From contig JBMNHK010000002.1 in the NCBI GenBank assembly GCA_050950345.1, forward strand, positions 558,001-622,000: a stretch of DNA of 64,000 nucleotides, written 5' to 3'. Of this stretch, positions 42,992-50,824 are shown one piece after another. This DNA comes from Pelotomaculum_C sp050950345. GTDB taxonomy: Bacteria; Bacillota; Desulfotomaculia; Desulfotomaculales; Pelotomaculaceae. How positions within the stretch are numbered: position 1 is the first letter of the stretch; each line of letters opens with the position of its first letter. Below the pieces are notes generated by a model. The model ran no database searches. It was given only the letters and a program-made list of their open reading frames with translations, and was not told the DNA's origin. A program made the position numbers and the translations under genes.

Positions 42992-43339
42992 ATATTGATA
43001 CTCCTTCTAAAATATTTGGAATCTATCTTTAAATAATATCATACTAGTTTTAGGGGTGCAACGTAATTGCTTTTCACAACTGCTACCGGTTTTCTTGATG
43101 ATTTCATGTATAATTTAGCTCCATAAGAGTATCTCCTTTTCTGTGCTTTTTTATGGTTATTGCCAAATTAAATGATATCACAGGGGATTATTCTTAACAT
43201 TTATTATTTGGTTTTCCCCAAAGTAATTTTACACTACGCTTATCTGATGTTCTTAACAGGTGTGGTCAGATAACAAACAGAAATTATAAAAGCCTTCATC
43301 GCAGTGGATAAAGGCCTTTAAAACTATGTGATGATTCTT
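42992..43339. other. non-coding gap with an 8-bp inverted repeat
   Basis: About 350 bases without a credible gene. TTATCTGA (43240-43247) and TCAGATAA (43266-43273) form an inverted repeat. The left side holds the leader of the 166-aa gene; the right edge holds the typA terminator. Nothing else can be supported. Confidence 0.5.
43288..43321 (-). terminator. terminator of typA
   Basis: GCCTT (43292-43296) pairs with AAGGC (43311-43315), with outer AAA/TTT pairing; the minus strand ends in CTTTTAT. It lies 19 bases past the typA stop. Confidence 0.65.
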
Positions 43340-45163
43340 TTATGCCGGTTGGGAGCCGGACTGACTGCGTTTGCGTTCATGCCTGCCCAGTATCCTCTTG
43401 CGCATACGCAAGCTTTTAGGGGTAACTTCCAGCAGTTCGTCCGGGCCAATGTATTCAAGAGCTTCTTCCAGGGTGAAGGTTAGTGGCTCTTCCAGGCGCA
43501 AAGCAGTCTCAGCAGTGCTGGAGCGCATGTTGGTAAGGTGCTTTTTCTTGCAGACGTTTACTTCCAGATCTTGCTCTCTGGAGTGTTCGCCTACAACCAT
43601 GCCTTCGTATACTTTTGTACCGGGTCCGATAAACAGGACTCCCCGTTCCTGGACGTTGTGCAAGCCGTAAGTGGTGGCCTCTCCAGCTTCAAAAGCGATC
43701 AGCACACCCTTATAGCGTCCCTTGAGATCCCCTTTGTAGGGTTCATAGCCCATGAAGATATGGTTCATCACACCGTGACCCCTGGTTTCTGTGAGTAGTT
43801 GGGAGCGGAAACCGATCAGGCCTCTGGCCGGGATTTTGAATTCCAGGCGCAGTTGATCCGGACCCAGGGAGAACATGTTGAGCATTTCACCTTTCCTGGC
43901 TCCGGCTATTTCCATGACCGGACCCATTTTTTCTTCCGGAATATCAACCATCAGAAGCTCCATGGGTTCCAGTTTCTCCCCGTCTTCCCATTTGAAGATC
44001 ACTTCGGGCCGGGAGACTTGCAGTTCGAAGCCTTCCCGGCGCATGGTTTCGATTAAGATGGACAGGTGCAGTTCACCGCGCCCACATACTTCAAAGACAT
44101 CAGTATTTTCTGTCTCCTTTACCCTGAGACTCACGTTTTTTTCCATTTCTTTAAAAAGCCTTGTTCTTAAATGACGGGAGGTTAAGTATTTGCCTTCCCG
44201 TCCGGCAAAGGGGCTGTCGTTGACCATAAAACCCATTTTCAAGGTAGGTTCGTCCACAGTAATAGGTGCAAGTTGTTCCGGTTGATCCTTGCAGGCCACC
44301 GTTTCTCCGATGGCTAGGTCTTCCAACCCGGAAAAAGCTACAATTTCACCGCAACTGGCCTCTGCAACCGGGATCCTTTCCAGCCCTTCAAATATATAGA
44401 GGGTGCCGATACGCCCCTGGCGCAAAAGGCCTTCATGGTCAAAAATACTCACCTGCTGGCCGGCAGCCAGTTTGCCGCGTTTGATGCAACCAATGCCTAT
44501 GCGGCCCACAAAGTTATCGTACTCGGTATTGTTGACTAATAGTTGCAGGGGCTCTTGTTCTTCACCTGCCGGAGCAGGGATATGTTTAATTATGGCCTCA
44601 AACAGAGGTTGCATATTCTGGCCAGGCACAGCGATATCCGTAGTAGCAGTTCCCAGCTTTGCCGAGGTGTAAATGATGGGAAAGTCCAGCTGTTCATCGC
44701 CTGCTCCAAGATCGATAAATAATTCCAAAACTTCGTCTACGACCTCATTGACCCGGGAGCCTTCCCGGTCAATTTTGTTAATGACCACAATAGGTTTCAG
44801 ATTCAGCTGCATCGCTTTGCGCAACACGAAACGGGTCTGGGGCATGGTGCCGTCGAAGGCATCCACTAAAAGCAACACACCGTCAACCATCTTTAAAACC
44901 CTCTCAACCTCGCCTCCGAAGTCTGAGTGACCGGGTGTGTCTACTATATTAATCTTAATACCGCCGTAACGCACCGAAGTGTTTTTGGCCAGGATGGTAA
45001 TGCCCCGTTCTTTTTCCAGGTCGTTTGAATCCATAACCCTTTCTACTACCTGCTGATTCTCCCTATAGATGCCGCTCTGTTTGAGCAAAGCGTCTACCAG
45101 GGTTGTTTTACCGTGATCCACGTGGGCAATAATGGCAATGTTTCTGAACTTATTGTCAGGCAT
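43340..45163 (-). CDS. typA: translational GTPase TypA/BipA
   Basis: A 607-residue ribosome-associated GTPase of the EF-G family. The GTP motifs are AHVDHGKTT (G1, about 14-22), RGITI (G2), DTPGHSDFGGEV (G3), NKID (G4) and SAK (G5), followed by domains II, III, V and the BipA-specific C-terminal domain (GMVVGEHSREQDLEVN). It acts in ribosome assembly and stress adaptation. AAGGAGG precedes the ATG. It stands alone between its own terminator and the iscU promoter region. Confidence 0.97.
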   Translation of the reverse strand: MPDNKFRNIAIIAHVDHGKTTLVDALLKQSGIYRENQQVVERVMDSNDLEKERGITILAKNTSVRYGGIKINIVDTPGHSDFGGEVERVLKMVDGVLLLVDAFDGTMPQTRFVLRKAMQLNLKPIVVINKIDREGSRVNEVVDEVLELFIDLGAGDEQLDFPIIYTSAKLGTATTDIAVPGQNMQPLFEAIIKHIPAPAGEEQEPLQLLVNNTEYDNFVGRIGIGCIKRGKLAAGQQVSIFDHEGLLRQGRIGTLYIFEGLERIPVAEASCGEIVAFSGLEDLAIGETVACKDQPEQLAPITVDEPTLKMGFMVNDSPFAGREGKYLTSRHLRTRLFKEMEKNVSLRVKETENTDVFEVCGRGELHLSILIETMRREGFELQVSRPEVIFKWEDGEKLEPMELLMVDIPEEKMGPVMEIAGARKGEMLNMFSLGPDQLRLEFKIPARGLIGFRSQLLTETRGHGVMNHIFMGYEPYKGDLKGRYKGVLIAFEAGEATTYGLHNVQERGVLFIGPGTKVYEGMVVGEHSREQDLEVNVCKKKHLTNMRSSTAETALRLEEPLTFTLEEALEYIGPDELLEVTPKSLRMRKRILGRHERKRSQSGSQPA

Positions 45164-45235
45164 GAGTGAAATCCTCCTTCAGAACCCTGTAATTATATCA
45201 GGAAGAAAGCACCCTGGCAATAATAAAGTCATTTA

Positions 45236-45264
45236 TTGACAAGGCATTAAGGCCATGCTACGAT
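45236..45264 (+). promoter_or_regulatory. sigma-A promoter of iscU-like gene
   Basis: TTGACA (45236-45241), 17 bases, TACGAT (45259-45264); the leader to the ATG is about 65 bases. Confidence 0.65.
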
Positions 45265-45333
45265 GACCAGAGATATATTATAATATATAAATAGAACTTA
45301 ATAGAACTTCTCGTAAACAAGGAGGACGCAGCC

Positions 45334-45708
45334 ATGTATAATGATAAGGTGATTGATTACTTTACTAACCCCCGCAATGTAGGGGAAATCCCTGATCCTG
45401 ACGGTGTAGGTGATGTGGGTAACGCTACCTGCGGTGATACTACAAAAATCACTATTAAAGTCGAAGACAATAAGATTAAAGATATCAAATTTAAAACCTT
45501 TGGTTGCGGTGCTGCCATTGCTACCAGCAGTATGTTGACAGAAATGGTAAAGGGCATGTCTCTTGATGACGCTCTGAAGATAGATGATGTGGCTGTTGCC
45601 GATATGCTGGGCGGGTTGCCGGAACAAAAAATGCACTGTTCAAATATGGCTGCAAATGCCTTGCACACCGCTATAGCTGATTATAAGAAAAAACATGGTC
45701 TCCTATAG
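45334..45708 (+). CDS. NifU/IscU-like Fe-S scaffold protein
   Basis: A 124-residue scaffold that holds nascent [2Fe-2S]/[4Fe-4S] clusters. The family start MYNDKVIDYFTNPRNVGEI and the three Cys contexts (ATCGDT, FGCGAAIATSSM, KMHCSNMAA) are intact. AAGGAGG precedes a normal ATG. It is alone, with no cysteine desulfurase (iscS/nifS) adjacent. It is the second paralogue in this window; comparison with 8547-8960 shows where the latter must start. A strong terminator follows. Confidence 0.95.
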   Translation: MYNDKVIDYFTNPRNVGEIPDPDGVGDVGNATCGDTTKITIKVEDNKIKDIKFKTFGCGAAIATSSMLTEMVKGMSLDDALKIDDVAVADMLGGLPEQKMHCSNMAANALHTAIADYKKKHGLL

Positions 45709-45744
45709 GATAGATGATGAATAATGGTTTTTTAAAAGACAGGG

Positions 45745-45772
45745 AAAGATCTTCAAAAGAAGATCTTTTTTG
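45745..45772 (+). terminator. terminator of the iscU-like gene
   Basis: AAAGATCTTC (45745-45754) pairs perfectly with GAAGATCTTT (45759-45768), then T-run. Confidence 0.92.
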
Positions 45773-45808
45773 GCTCTTCATTACTGATGCTGGAGAGAGG
45801 TGGTTTAG

Positions 45809-45997
45809 ATAAAAGAAGTGATTATTCATCCTATTAAAGCTACTGCCGGTGGTACAGTGCTCACGGGTTTGGCTGGTGAGGAATGCCGGACCGGAAAAAC
45901 AGCTGTGTACCCCATGGAGAGCACGGGTAAAAACGGCGATCTGATGGCACTGGGTGAAGGACTGGCATACCGTCCGGGTGAAGCCGGTGGAGTATGA
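45809..45997 (+). CDS. hypothetical 62-codon protein coupled to the BaiN-like gene; non-standard start
   Basis: Not recognised. An open frame of 62 codons (..KEVIIHPIKATAGGTVLTGL..., ending RPGEAGGV) lies between a strong terminator and the flavoprotein gene. Its end overlaps that gene's GTG start by 11 bases, as in translational coupling. GAGAGGTGG lies five bases before an in-frame ATA (45809). The first ordinary start is GTG 45818, 14 bases from the ribosome site. Gly-rich with one Cys; soluble. The frame may be real, with either start, or chance. Confidence 0.45.
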   Translation: MKEVIIHPIKATAGGTVLTGLAGEECRTGKTAVYPMESTGKNGDLMALGEGLAYRPGEAGGV

Positions 45998-47279
45998 CCT
46001 GGTTGTCATCGGCGGCGGGCCGGCCGGCATGATGGGTGCGGCCACTGCCGCCAGGCAGGGTTGCAAGGTTGTTCTGCTGGAGAAGAACGACAGGTTGGGA
46101 AAAAAGCTAGCGATCACCGGTGGCGGCAGATGTAATTTTACCAACCTCAATGAAGGGGAGTCTTTTTTTGGAAACATTGTCAGCAATGGGAAATTTCTGT
46201 ACAGCGCTTTAAACACTTTTGCCAGCAGTGACCTGATTGCTTTTTTTTACAACCTGGGGGTACAGGCGAAGGTGGAGCAAGATGGCAAAGTGTTCCCAGC
46301 CTCCGGTAAGTCTACTGATATCATTCAGGCATTGCGTAGAAACCTGACTGATAGCGGGGTGGAAGTCCGTTATGATGCAGTGGTCTTGCAGTTGCAGGAG
46401 GAAAATAAACAGGTAACTGGCGTTCTTTTACCCGGGGGAACCACAATTAAAAGCCGGGGTGTTCTGGTTGCCACGGGCGGGGCTTCCTATCAACAAACAG
46501 GTTCGAAGGGGGATGGCTACCGGTTGGCTGGCCGGTTGGGCCACTCAATTATCCCACCGCAACCGGCTCTCGTGCCTCTAGTGGTGCGGGAAGGCTGGGT
46601 GCACGCTTTGCAAGGTGTGGCTCTGGAGAATGTAGTGCTATCTGTTAAGAGTGGCGGCAAGGTAAGACAGTCAGGTGAAATGCTGTTCACTCATTTTGGC
46701 CTGTCCGGCCCGGCAGTTTTGAATTTGAGCAGCTATTTGACGAAGTCCTTTAGCTTTCCCCTGGAACTGAGTATTGATTTGAGACCGGAACTGGCTGAAG
46801 ATGAGCTTATTGTGTTAATGCGGCAGAAGATAAAACAAAACCCTGCCCGGTCATTAAAAAATACTCTTAATGGTTTCTACCCCCTGCGTTTGGTTCCTGT
46901 GATATTAGTTCAGGCCGGTGTTGACGGGAGCAAGCAGGGAGCACAGGTGAGCAGATGGGAGCTTGAGAGGTTGGTAAAGGTTCAGAAGAACTTAACGCTG
47001 TCAGTCAGCGCTACCAGACCCCTTAATGAAGCGATGGTCACCAGCGGCGGTATAAGCACTAAAGAAATCAATCCTTCTACTCTGGAATCTAAAATGATCA
47101 AGGGATTGTTTTTTGCCGGCGAAGTTATCGACGTTGATGCTCTAACAGGGGGCTACAACCTGCAAATCGCCTTCTCCACCGGCTATCTGAGCGGGCTAAG
47201 TGCAGGCAAATTATTGGTCCAGTGTAATAAAGGGATCACCCAGGGCATAAAATATAATGTAACGATAAAAAAAACTTGA
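45987..47279 (+). CDS. BaiN/HI0933-family FAD-dependent oxidoreductase
   Basis: A 430-residue flavoprotein: FAD-binding VVIGGGPAGMMGA (about 5-17), the family hallmark GGGRCNFTN (about 42-50), and C-terminal GEVIDVDALTGGYNLQIAFSTG. Members are annotated BaiN after a bile-acid dehydrogenase, but most have unknown substrates. GTG 45987 is chosen: it encodes (M)EYDLVVIG, the family start, and a longer reading to 45954 has no ribosome site. It overlaps the 62-codon frame upstream. Confidence 0.9.
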   Translation: MEYDLVVIGGGPAGMMGAATAARQGCKVVLLEKNDRLGKKLAITGGGRCNFTNLNEGESFFGNIVSNGKFLYSALNTFASSDLIAFFYNLGVQAKVEQDGKVFPASGKSTDIIQALRRNLTDSGVEVRYDAVVLQLQEENKQVTGVLLPGGTTIKSRGVLVATGGASYQQTGSKGDGYRLAGRLGHSIIPPQPALVPLVVREGWVHALQGVALENVVLSVKSGGKVRQSGEMLFTHFGLSGPAVLNLSSYLTKSFSFPLELSIDLRPELAEDELIVLMRQKIKQNPARSLKNTLNGFYPLRLVPVILVQAGVDGSKQGAQVSRWELERLVKVQKNLTLSVSATRPLNEAMVTSGGISTKEINPSTLESKMIKGLFFAGEVIDVDALTGGYNLQIAFSTGYLSGLSAGKLLVQCNKGITQGIKYNVTIKKT

Positions 47280-47303
47280 CAGAACCATAGATTTTTGTAA
47301 TAA
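47276..47303 (+). promoter_or_regulatory. promoter of the riboswitch/exchanger transcript
   Basis: TTGACA (47276-47281), 16 bases, TAATAA (47298-47303). The -35 box overlaps the stop codon of the flavoprotein gene. Confidence 0.6.
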
Positions 47304-47331
47304 TACATAAGTAGTTTGGTATTTATATACA

Positions 47332-47466
47332 AGGGGAGTAGCCACCGGCATATTCCGGTAGCAGGAGTCGTCATTACGGTGCAGTGTAAGCACCCGGTTC
47401 CTGCATCTGCAAAGAATGGCAAGACCTTCGTATTTTTCAACATGAAAATGCGCAGGTCTTTTTATT
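47332..47466 (+). ncRNA. yybP-ykoY manganese riboswitch with terminator
   Basis: AGGGGAGTAGCCACCGG (47332-47348) and GTCGTCATTACGGTGC (47368-47383) are the conserved elements of the yybP-ykoY motif, which senses Mn2+. The expression platform is a terminator: AAGACCT (47421-47427) with AGGTCTT (47454-47460), then TTTTT. Mn2+ binding would prevent termination and switch on the downstream exchanger. Confidence 0.88.
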
Positions 47467-47508
47467 ATTTGTGGTTATATATATTTTTAGGAGGAGGAGA
47501 AAGAAAAT

Positions 47509-48507
47509 ATGTATGGGACTATTGTAGTGCTGGCCGCAGGTTTGTTAGCCTTGTTGTTTGGGGCAAAAACATTCACCAACGGGATTGAGTGGCTGGGCAA
47601 AAGGCTGAACCTATCCGAAGGAGCAGTAGGCTCGGTACTTGCGGCAGTCGGTACGGCATTACCTGAGACGATGGTCCCAATAATCGCGATTTTGTTCGGC
47701 CCGGCAGGGAGTGCCCATGAGGTTGGTATCGGCGCCATTTTGGGAGCTCCATTTATGCTGAGCACACTTGCGTTTGGGGTTGTAGGTGTTACGAAAATAT
47801 GTTACTTTCGTAACAGTGAAAAAAAATGTATAGAAGTTAAAAATTCTATCTTGATGAGGGATTTGAAATATTTTATTGGCTTCTATACCCTGGTGATTTC
47901 AGCAGCTTTTGTTCAGATCCAGGCATATAAATATTTTGTTGCCGCCATGCTTCTTACAGGCTACATCTATTATGTGCAAAAGACCGTGGGAGATGGTGAT
48001 AGCCTGGGAGATATGGACATGGACCCGCTGTATTTTTGGAAAAAAGACAGTGAGCCGCCGCTAGGGGTGCTGTTGACCCAGGTTGCGGCAGGTGTTATGT
48101 TGATTATCGGCGGTGCCACGTACTTTGTTGACGCCCTGGGCAACCTGGCTACAAGCATGATGGTCCCGGCTTTGCTGTTATCTCTTGTGATTACTCCTGT
48201 AGCCACTGAACTGCCGGAAAAGATTAACAGCGTAATTTGGGTCAAAGGTGGCAAGGATACACTGGCAATGGGCAATATTACGGGTGCTATGGTTTTTCAA
48301 AGCACCATAGTCCCAATCATAGGTATTTTATTCACACCCTGGACGCTAACTCCCCTGGCGGCGCTGAGCGCAGGATTAGCTTTGCTGTCAAGTTTGACCA
48401 TCTATCTGATTGTCAAAAAACAAAAGGAGCTCAAGGCCAAGGTTATGTTTTTGCCGGCCGCATTATATGGGGTATTCATACTCCTGGTAATGACTGCTGG
48501 TTTGTAA
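47509..48507 (+). CDS. sodium/calcium exchanger family cation antiporter
   Basis: A 332-residue membrane protein with about ten spans and two inverted exchanger repeats: the alpha-1 region GSVLAAVGTALPETMVP (about 43-59) and alpha-2 ITPVATELPEKINSVIW (about 227-243). The acidic and polar residues expected for cation binding are present. GAGGAGG precedes the ATG. The Mn2+ riboswitch upstream suggests that the exported ion is manganese, although family members mostly move Ca2+. htpX follows 48 bases later and may be cotranscribed. Confidence 0.9.
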   Translation: MYGTIVVLAAGLLALLFGAKTFTNGIEWLGKRLNLSEGAVGSVLAAVGTALPETMVPIIAILFGPAGSAHEVGIGAILGAPFMLSTLAFGVVGVTKICYFRNSEKKCIEVKNSILMRDLKYFIGFYTLVISAAFVQIQAYKYFVAAMLLTGYIYYVQKTVGDGDSLGDMDMDPLYFWKKDSEPPLGVLLTQVAAGVMLIIGGATYFVDALGNLATSMMVPALLLSLVITPVATELPEKINSVIWVKGGKDTLAMGNITGAMVFQSTIVPIIGILFTPWTLTPLAALSAGLALLSSLTIYLIVKKQKELKAKVMFLPAALYGVFILLVMTAGL

Positions 48508-48555
48508 GTAAAATATAAATATATAAAGGGAAATTTATGTAAGGAGGCATAGTAA

Positions 48556-49404
48556 ATGAATAACTTCAAAGTCTTTTTGCTGATGGGTATACTTTCTGTA
48601 ATTCTCGTACTAATTGGCAATGCTGTGGGCGGCAGTAGCGGTGCTATGCTTTTCTTCCTTATATCGTTGGGAATGAACTTTTTTAGTTACTATTACAGCG
48701 ACAAGGTAGCAATTAAAATGACCGGTTCTCAACCTGTTTCAGAGGAAGAAGCACCTCAGTTATATGCTATGGTTAGGCAGTTATCTCAAAGAGCCGGATT
48801 GCCCATGCCCCGTATTTATATAACCCCCTCTCCCCAGCCCAACGCTTTTGCTACGGGAAGGAATCCCTCCCACGCTGCTATTGCTGTTACTGAAGGGCTC
48901 CTGCAGCTCCTGAATAGGGATGAGTTGGCAGGTGTGCTGGCTCACGAGCTGGCCCACATAAAAAACAGGGATGTCTTGATTGGGACAGTTGCCGCTACCT
49001 TTGCCGGCGCTATCTCCATGATCGCCAATGTTATCCAATGGGGCGCCATTTTAGGCATGGGGCGCAGTGACGAAGAAGGCGGGGGAGGCGGCTTGATCGG
49101 GGGATTATTGCTGGCCATTATCGCCCCTATTGCGGCGATGATTATCCAGATGTCCATTTCCCGTTCCCGTGAATACATGGCTGACGAGAGTGGCGCCCGT
49201 ATGGCCGGCAATGCAGGGGGACTTGCCAGCGCACTGTTAAAACTCCAGAGCGCGGCGCAGCGAATACCCATGGAGGTAAATCCTTCAGCCTCGCATCTGT
49301 TTATTGTCAATCCGCTTTCAGGTGTTTCCATGGCCAACCTGTTCAGCACGCACCCGCCTATAGCAGACAGGGTTCGGCGTCTAAATGAAATGAGAATCCA
49401 ATAA
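48556..49404 (+). CDS. htpX: HtpX-family zinc metalloprotease
   Basis: A 282-residue membrane M48 protease. Two N-terminal spans (about 5-45), the zinc motif HELAH (130-134) followed by the third-ligand region SREYMADESGA (about 201-211), and an internal membrane segment (about 175-195) fit HtpX, which degrades damaged membrane proteins. AAGGAGG precedes the ATG. The riboswitch-controlled exchanger lies upstream, so metal or envelope stress may link the two genes. A terminator follows. Confidence 0.94.
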   Translation: MNNFKVFLLMGILSVILVLIGNAVGGSSGAMLFFLISLGMNFFSYYYSDKVAIKMTGSQPVSEEEAPQLYAMVRQLSQRAGLPMPRIYITPSPQPNAFATGRNPSHAAIAVTEGLLQLLNRDELAGVLAHELAHIKNRDVLIGTVAATFAGAISMIANVIQWGAILGMGRSDEEGGGGGLIGGLLLAIIAPIAAMIIQMSISRSREYMADESGARMAGNAGGLASALLKLQSAAQRIPMEVNPSASHLFIVNPLSGVSMANLFSTHPPIADRVRRLNEMRIQ

Positions 49405-49426
49405 ATAGAGCCAAATTAAACCAGCT

Positions 49427-49456
49427 AAAACCTCTTTTTCATAAAAGGGGTTTTTC
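49427..49456 (+). terminator. terminator after htpX
   Basis: AAAACCTCTTTT (49427-49438) pairs with AAAAGGGGTTTT (49443-49454), one G-T pair, followed by T. Confidence 0.8.
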
Positions 49457-49610
49457 CATTAATAAAACCATTATTTCTTGATTTCCTATATAATTTGCAT
49501 GGCATAGGCTCATATCTTTCTGTCTATACTGGATTAGGCAGGTTTATTAAAAAGCTAAGCAAAGGTTTCCTGCTAAGCCGGCATCATTATCAGGCGGGAG
49601 TGATAATGAA

Positions 49611-50504
49611 GTGGAGCAGACGATATCAGTTGGGGCCACAAAACATATGGATCTTTTCAAGGCGAAACTTGGCCGCCGCCTCAAAATGTATGAAGGTGAA
49701 GGCTTTAAAGTGGAACTTGAGGAGCGCCCGGCCGGTGATTATACCTTCTTGTCGTGCCATATGGACGGCGGAGTTCGTTGCCCGGGGGACGAGAGGATTA
49801 AAAGCATCCTCAAGCAAATTTTGGCTGAAAACATTTCCGAGCTTATACTCAATCAATGGGAAGATGTCCTGATTAAGGATATTATCAGGGAAAATTATTT
49901 CTATTTCGGCGAAGAGGAAAAGAGACTTATCTTTGACTATTCTTTGCGGCACATAAATTGTGCAGAGACAGGGTTCAGGAACACGCTGTACTGGCAAAGC
50001 CGCAAGGAATTGATCAAAAATAAAATAAGCGACTTCTTGAATTATAATAACCGGATTATTGTCGACGGATTCATTCGTTTTCGTTTGCAGGAGTATCTAG
50101 CGGAATTGCGAGATGCTATTGAAAAAGCAGTGGACGATTTTTTGCTGGAAAGGGAATACCGTGAATTCATCCACCTGTTGCAATACTTTGTTGAGGTTCA
50201 GGAACCGCGCCTGGAAATGCTCCACCTGGTCATTTCCCGGGAGGGCTTTACCCTGTTTGATGAAAAAATGCAGCCTGTGAATGGTAATTATATGGAAGGA
50301 TTTTTACTGGATATGCTGGAAAATGAACTGTGTTATGAAGATCTTTTGATCAGTGCTCTCATCTCAATTGCGCCAAAAAAGATACTTGTGCACCATAACG
50401 GTAACAATAAACACGACATGATCCTGGAAACGATAAAATGTGTTTTTACCGGCCGGGTAAGCGAGTGTCCGGGCTGTAGTTTGTGTGTCAAAGACCCTAA
50501 ATAA
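49611..50504 (+). CDS. ytxC: sporulation protein YtxC
   Basis: A 297-residue protein of the YtxC family, found only in endospore formers and often located, as here, just upstream of thrS. It is mainly helical and ends in a CPGCSLC cluster (C-terminal 10 residues), which could bind metal. Function is not established beyond the association with sporulation. The GTG start at 49611 follows GGGAG by a long gap; a nearby ATG at 49606 is in another frame. It is closed by the thrS promoter region. Confidence 0.82.
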   Translation: MEQTISVGATKHMDLFKAKLGRRLKMYEGEGFKVELEERPAGDYTFLSCHMDGGVRCPGDERIKSILKQILAENISELILNQWEDVLIKDIIRENYFYFGEEEKRLIFDYSLRHINCAETGFRNTLYWQSRKELIKNKISDFLNYNNRIIVDGFIRFRLQEYLAELRDAIEKAVDDFLLEREYREFIHLLQYFVEVQEPRLEMLHLVISREGFTLFDEKMQPVNGNYMEGFLLDMLENELCYEDLLISALISIAPKKILVHHNGNNKHDMILETIKCVFTGRVSECPGCSLCVKDPK

Positions 50505-50518
50505 AAAATGGACATTGG

Positions 50519-50547
50519 TTGACAATGAAAAATCTTGTCAATATAAT
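50519..50547 (+). promoter_or_regulatory. consensus sigma-A promoter of thrS
   Basis: TTGACA (50519-50524), exactly 17 bases, TATAAT (50542-50547), followed by the T-box leader. Confidence 0.92.
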
Positions 50548-50559
50548 ATTTAAGGAATA

Positions 50560-50803
50560 TCGCTAAACTGTGATGAAGAGGAAGAGTAGGTTTCACACCG
50601 GCCTAAAGAGAGAAGGCGCCACAGGCTGAAAGCGCTTTTGGATGTGGGGTGAATTGAAAACCACCTTGGAACTGCAAGCTGAATTAAAGTAGGCTGCGCC
50701 GGAGGCAACCGTTACCTGCCATGAGTGAGGAAAAGAGGTCTTTTCCTAACTAGGGTGGAACCGCGGGAATACCGTCCCTGACGATGATGTTGGGGGCGTT
50801 TTT
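50560..50803 (+). ncRNA. T-box leader of thrS (specifier ACC, Thr)
   Basis: The T-box AGGGTGGAACCGCGGG (50752-50767) and its terminator (CGTCCC 50773-50778 with GGGGCG 50793-50798, then TTTTT) are clear. Aligned with the pheS leader, the specifier codon is ACC at 50660-50662, a Thr codon. Uncharged tRNA-Thr binding would favour read-through into thrS. Confidence 0.94.
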
Positions 50804-50824
50804 GTTTGGAAGGGATGTGTTGAT

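Noticed and set aside
49495..49872. 125-codon plus frame overlapping the start of ytxC
   Set aside because: Although an ATG at 49606 is well spaced from GGGAG, the translated sequence is Arg/Ser-rich without family similarity, whereas the overlapping GTG frame is a full YtxC protein.
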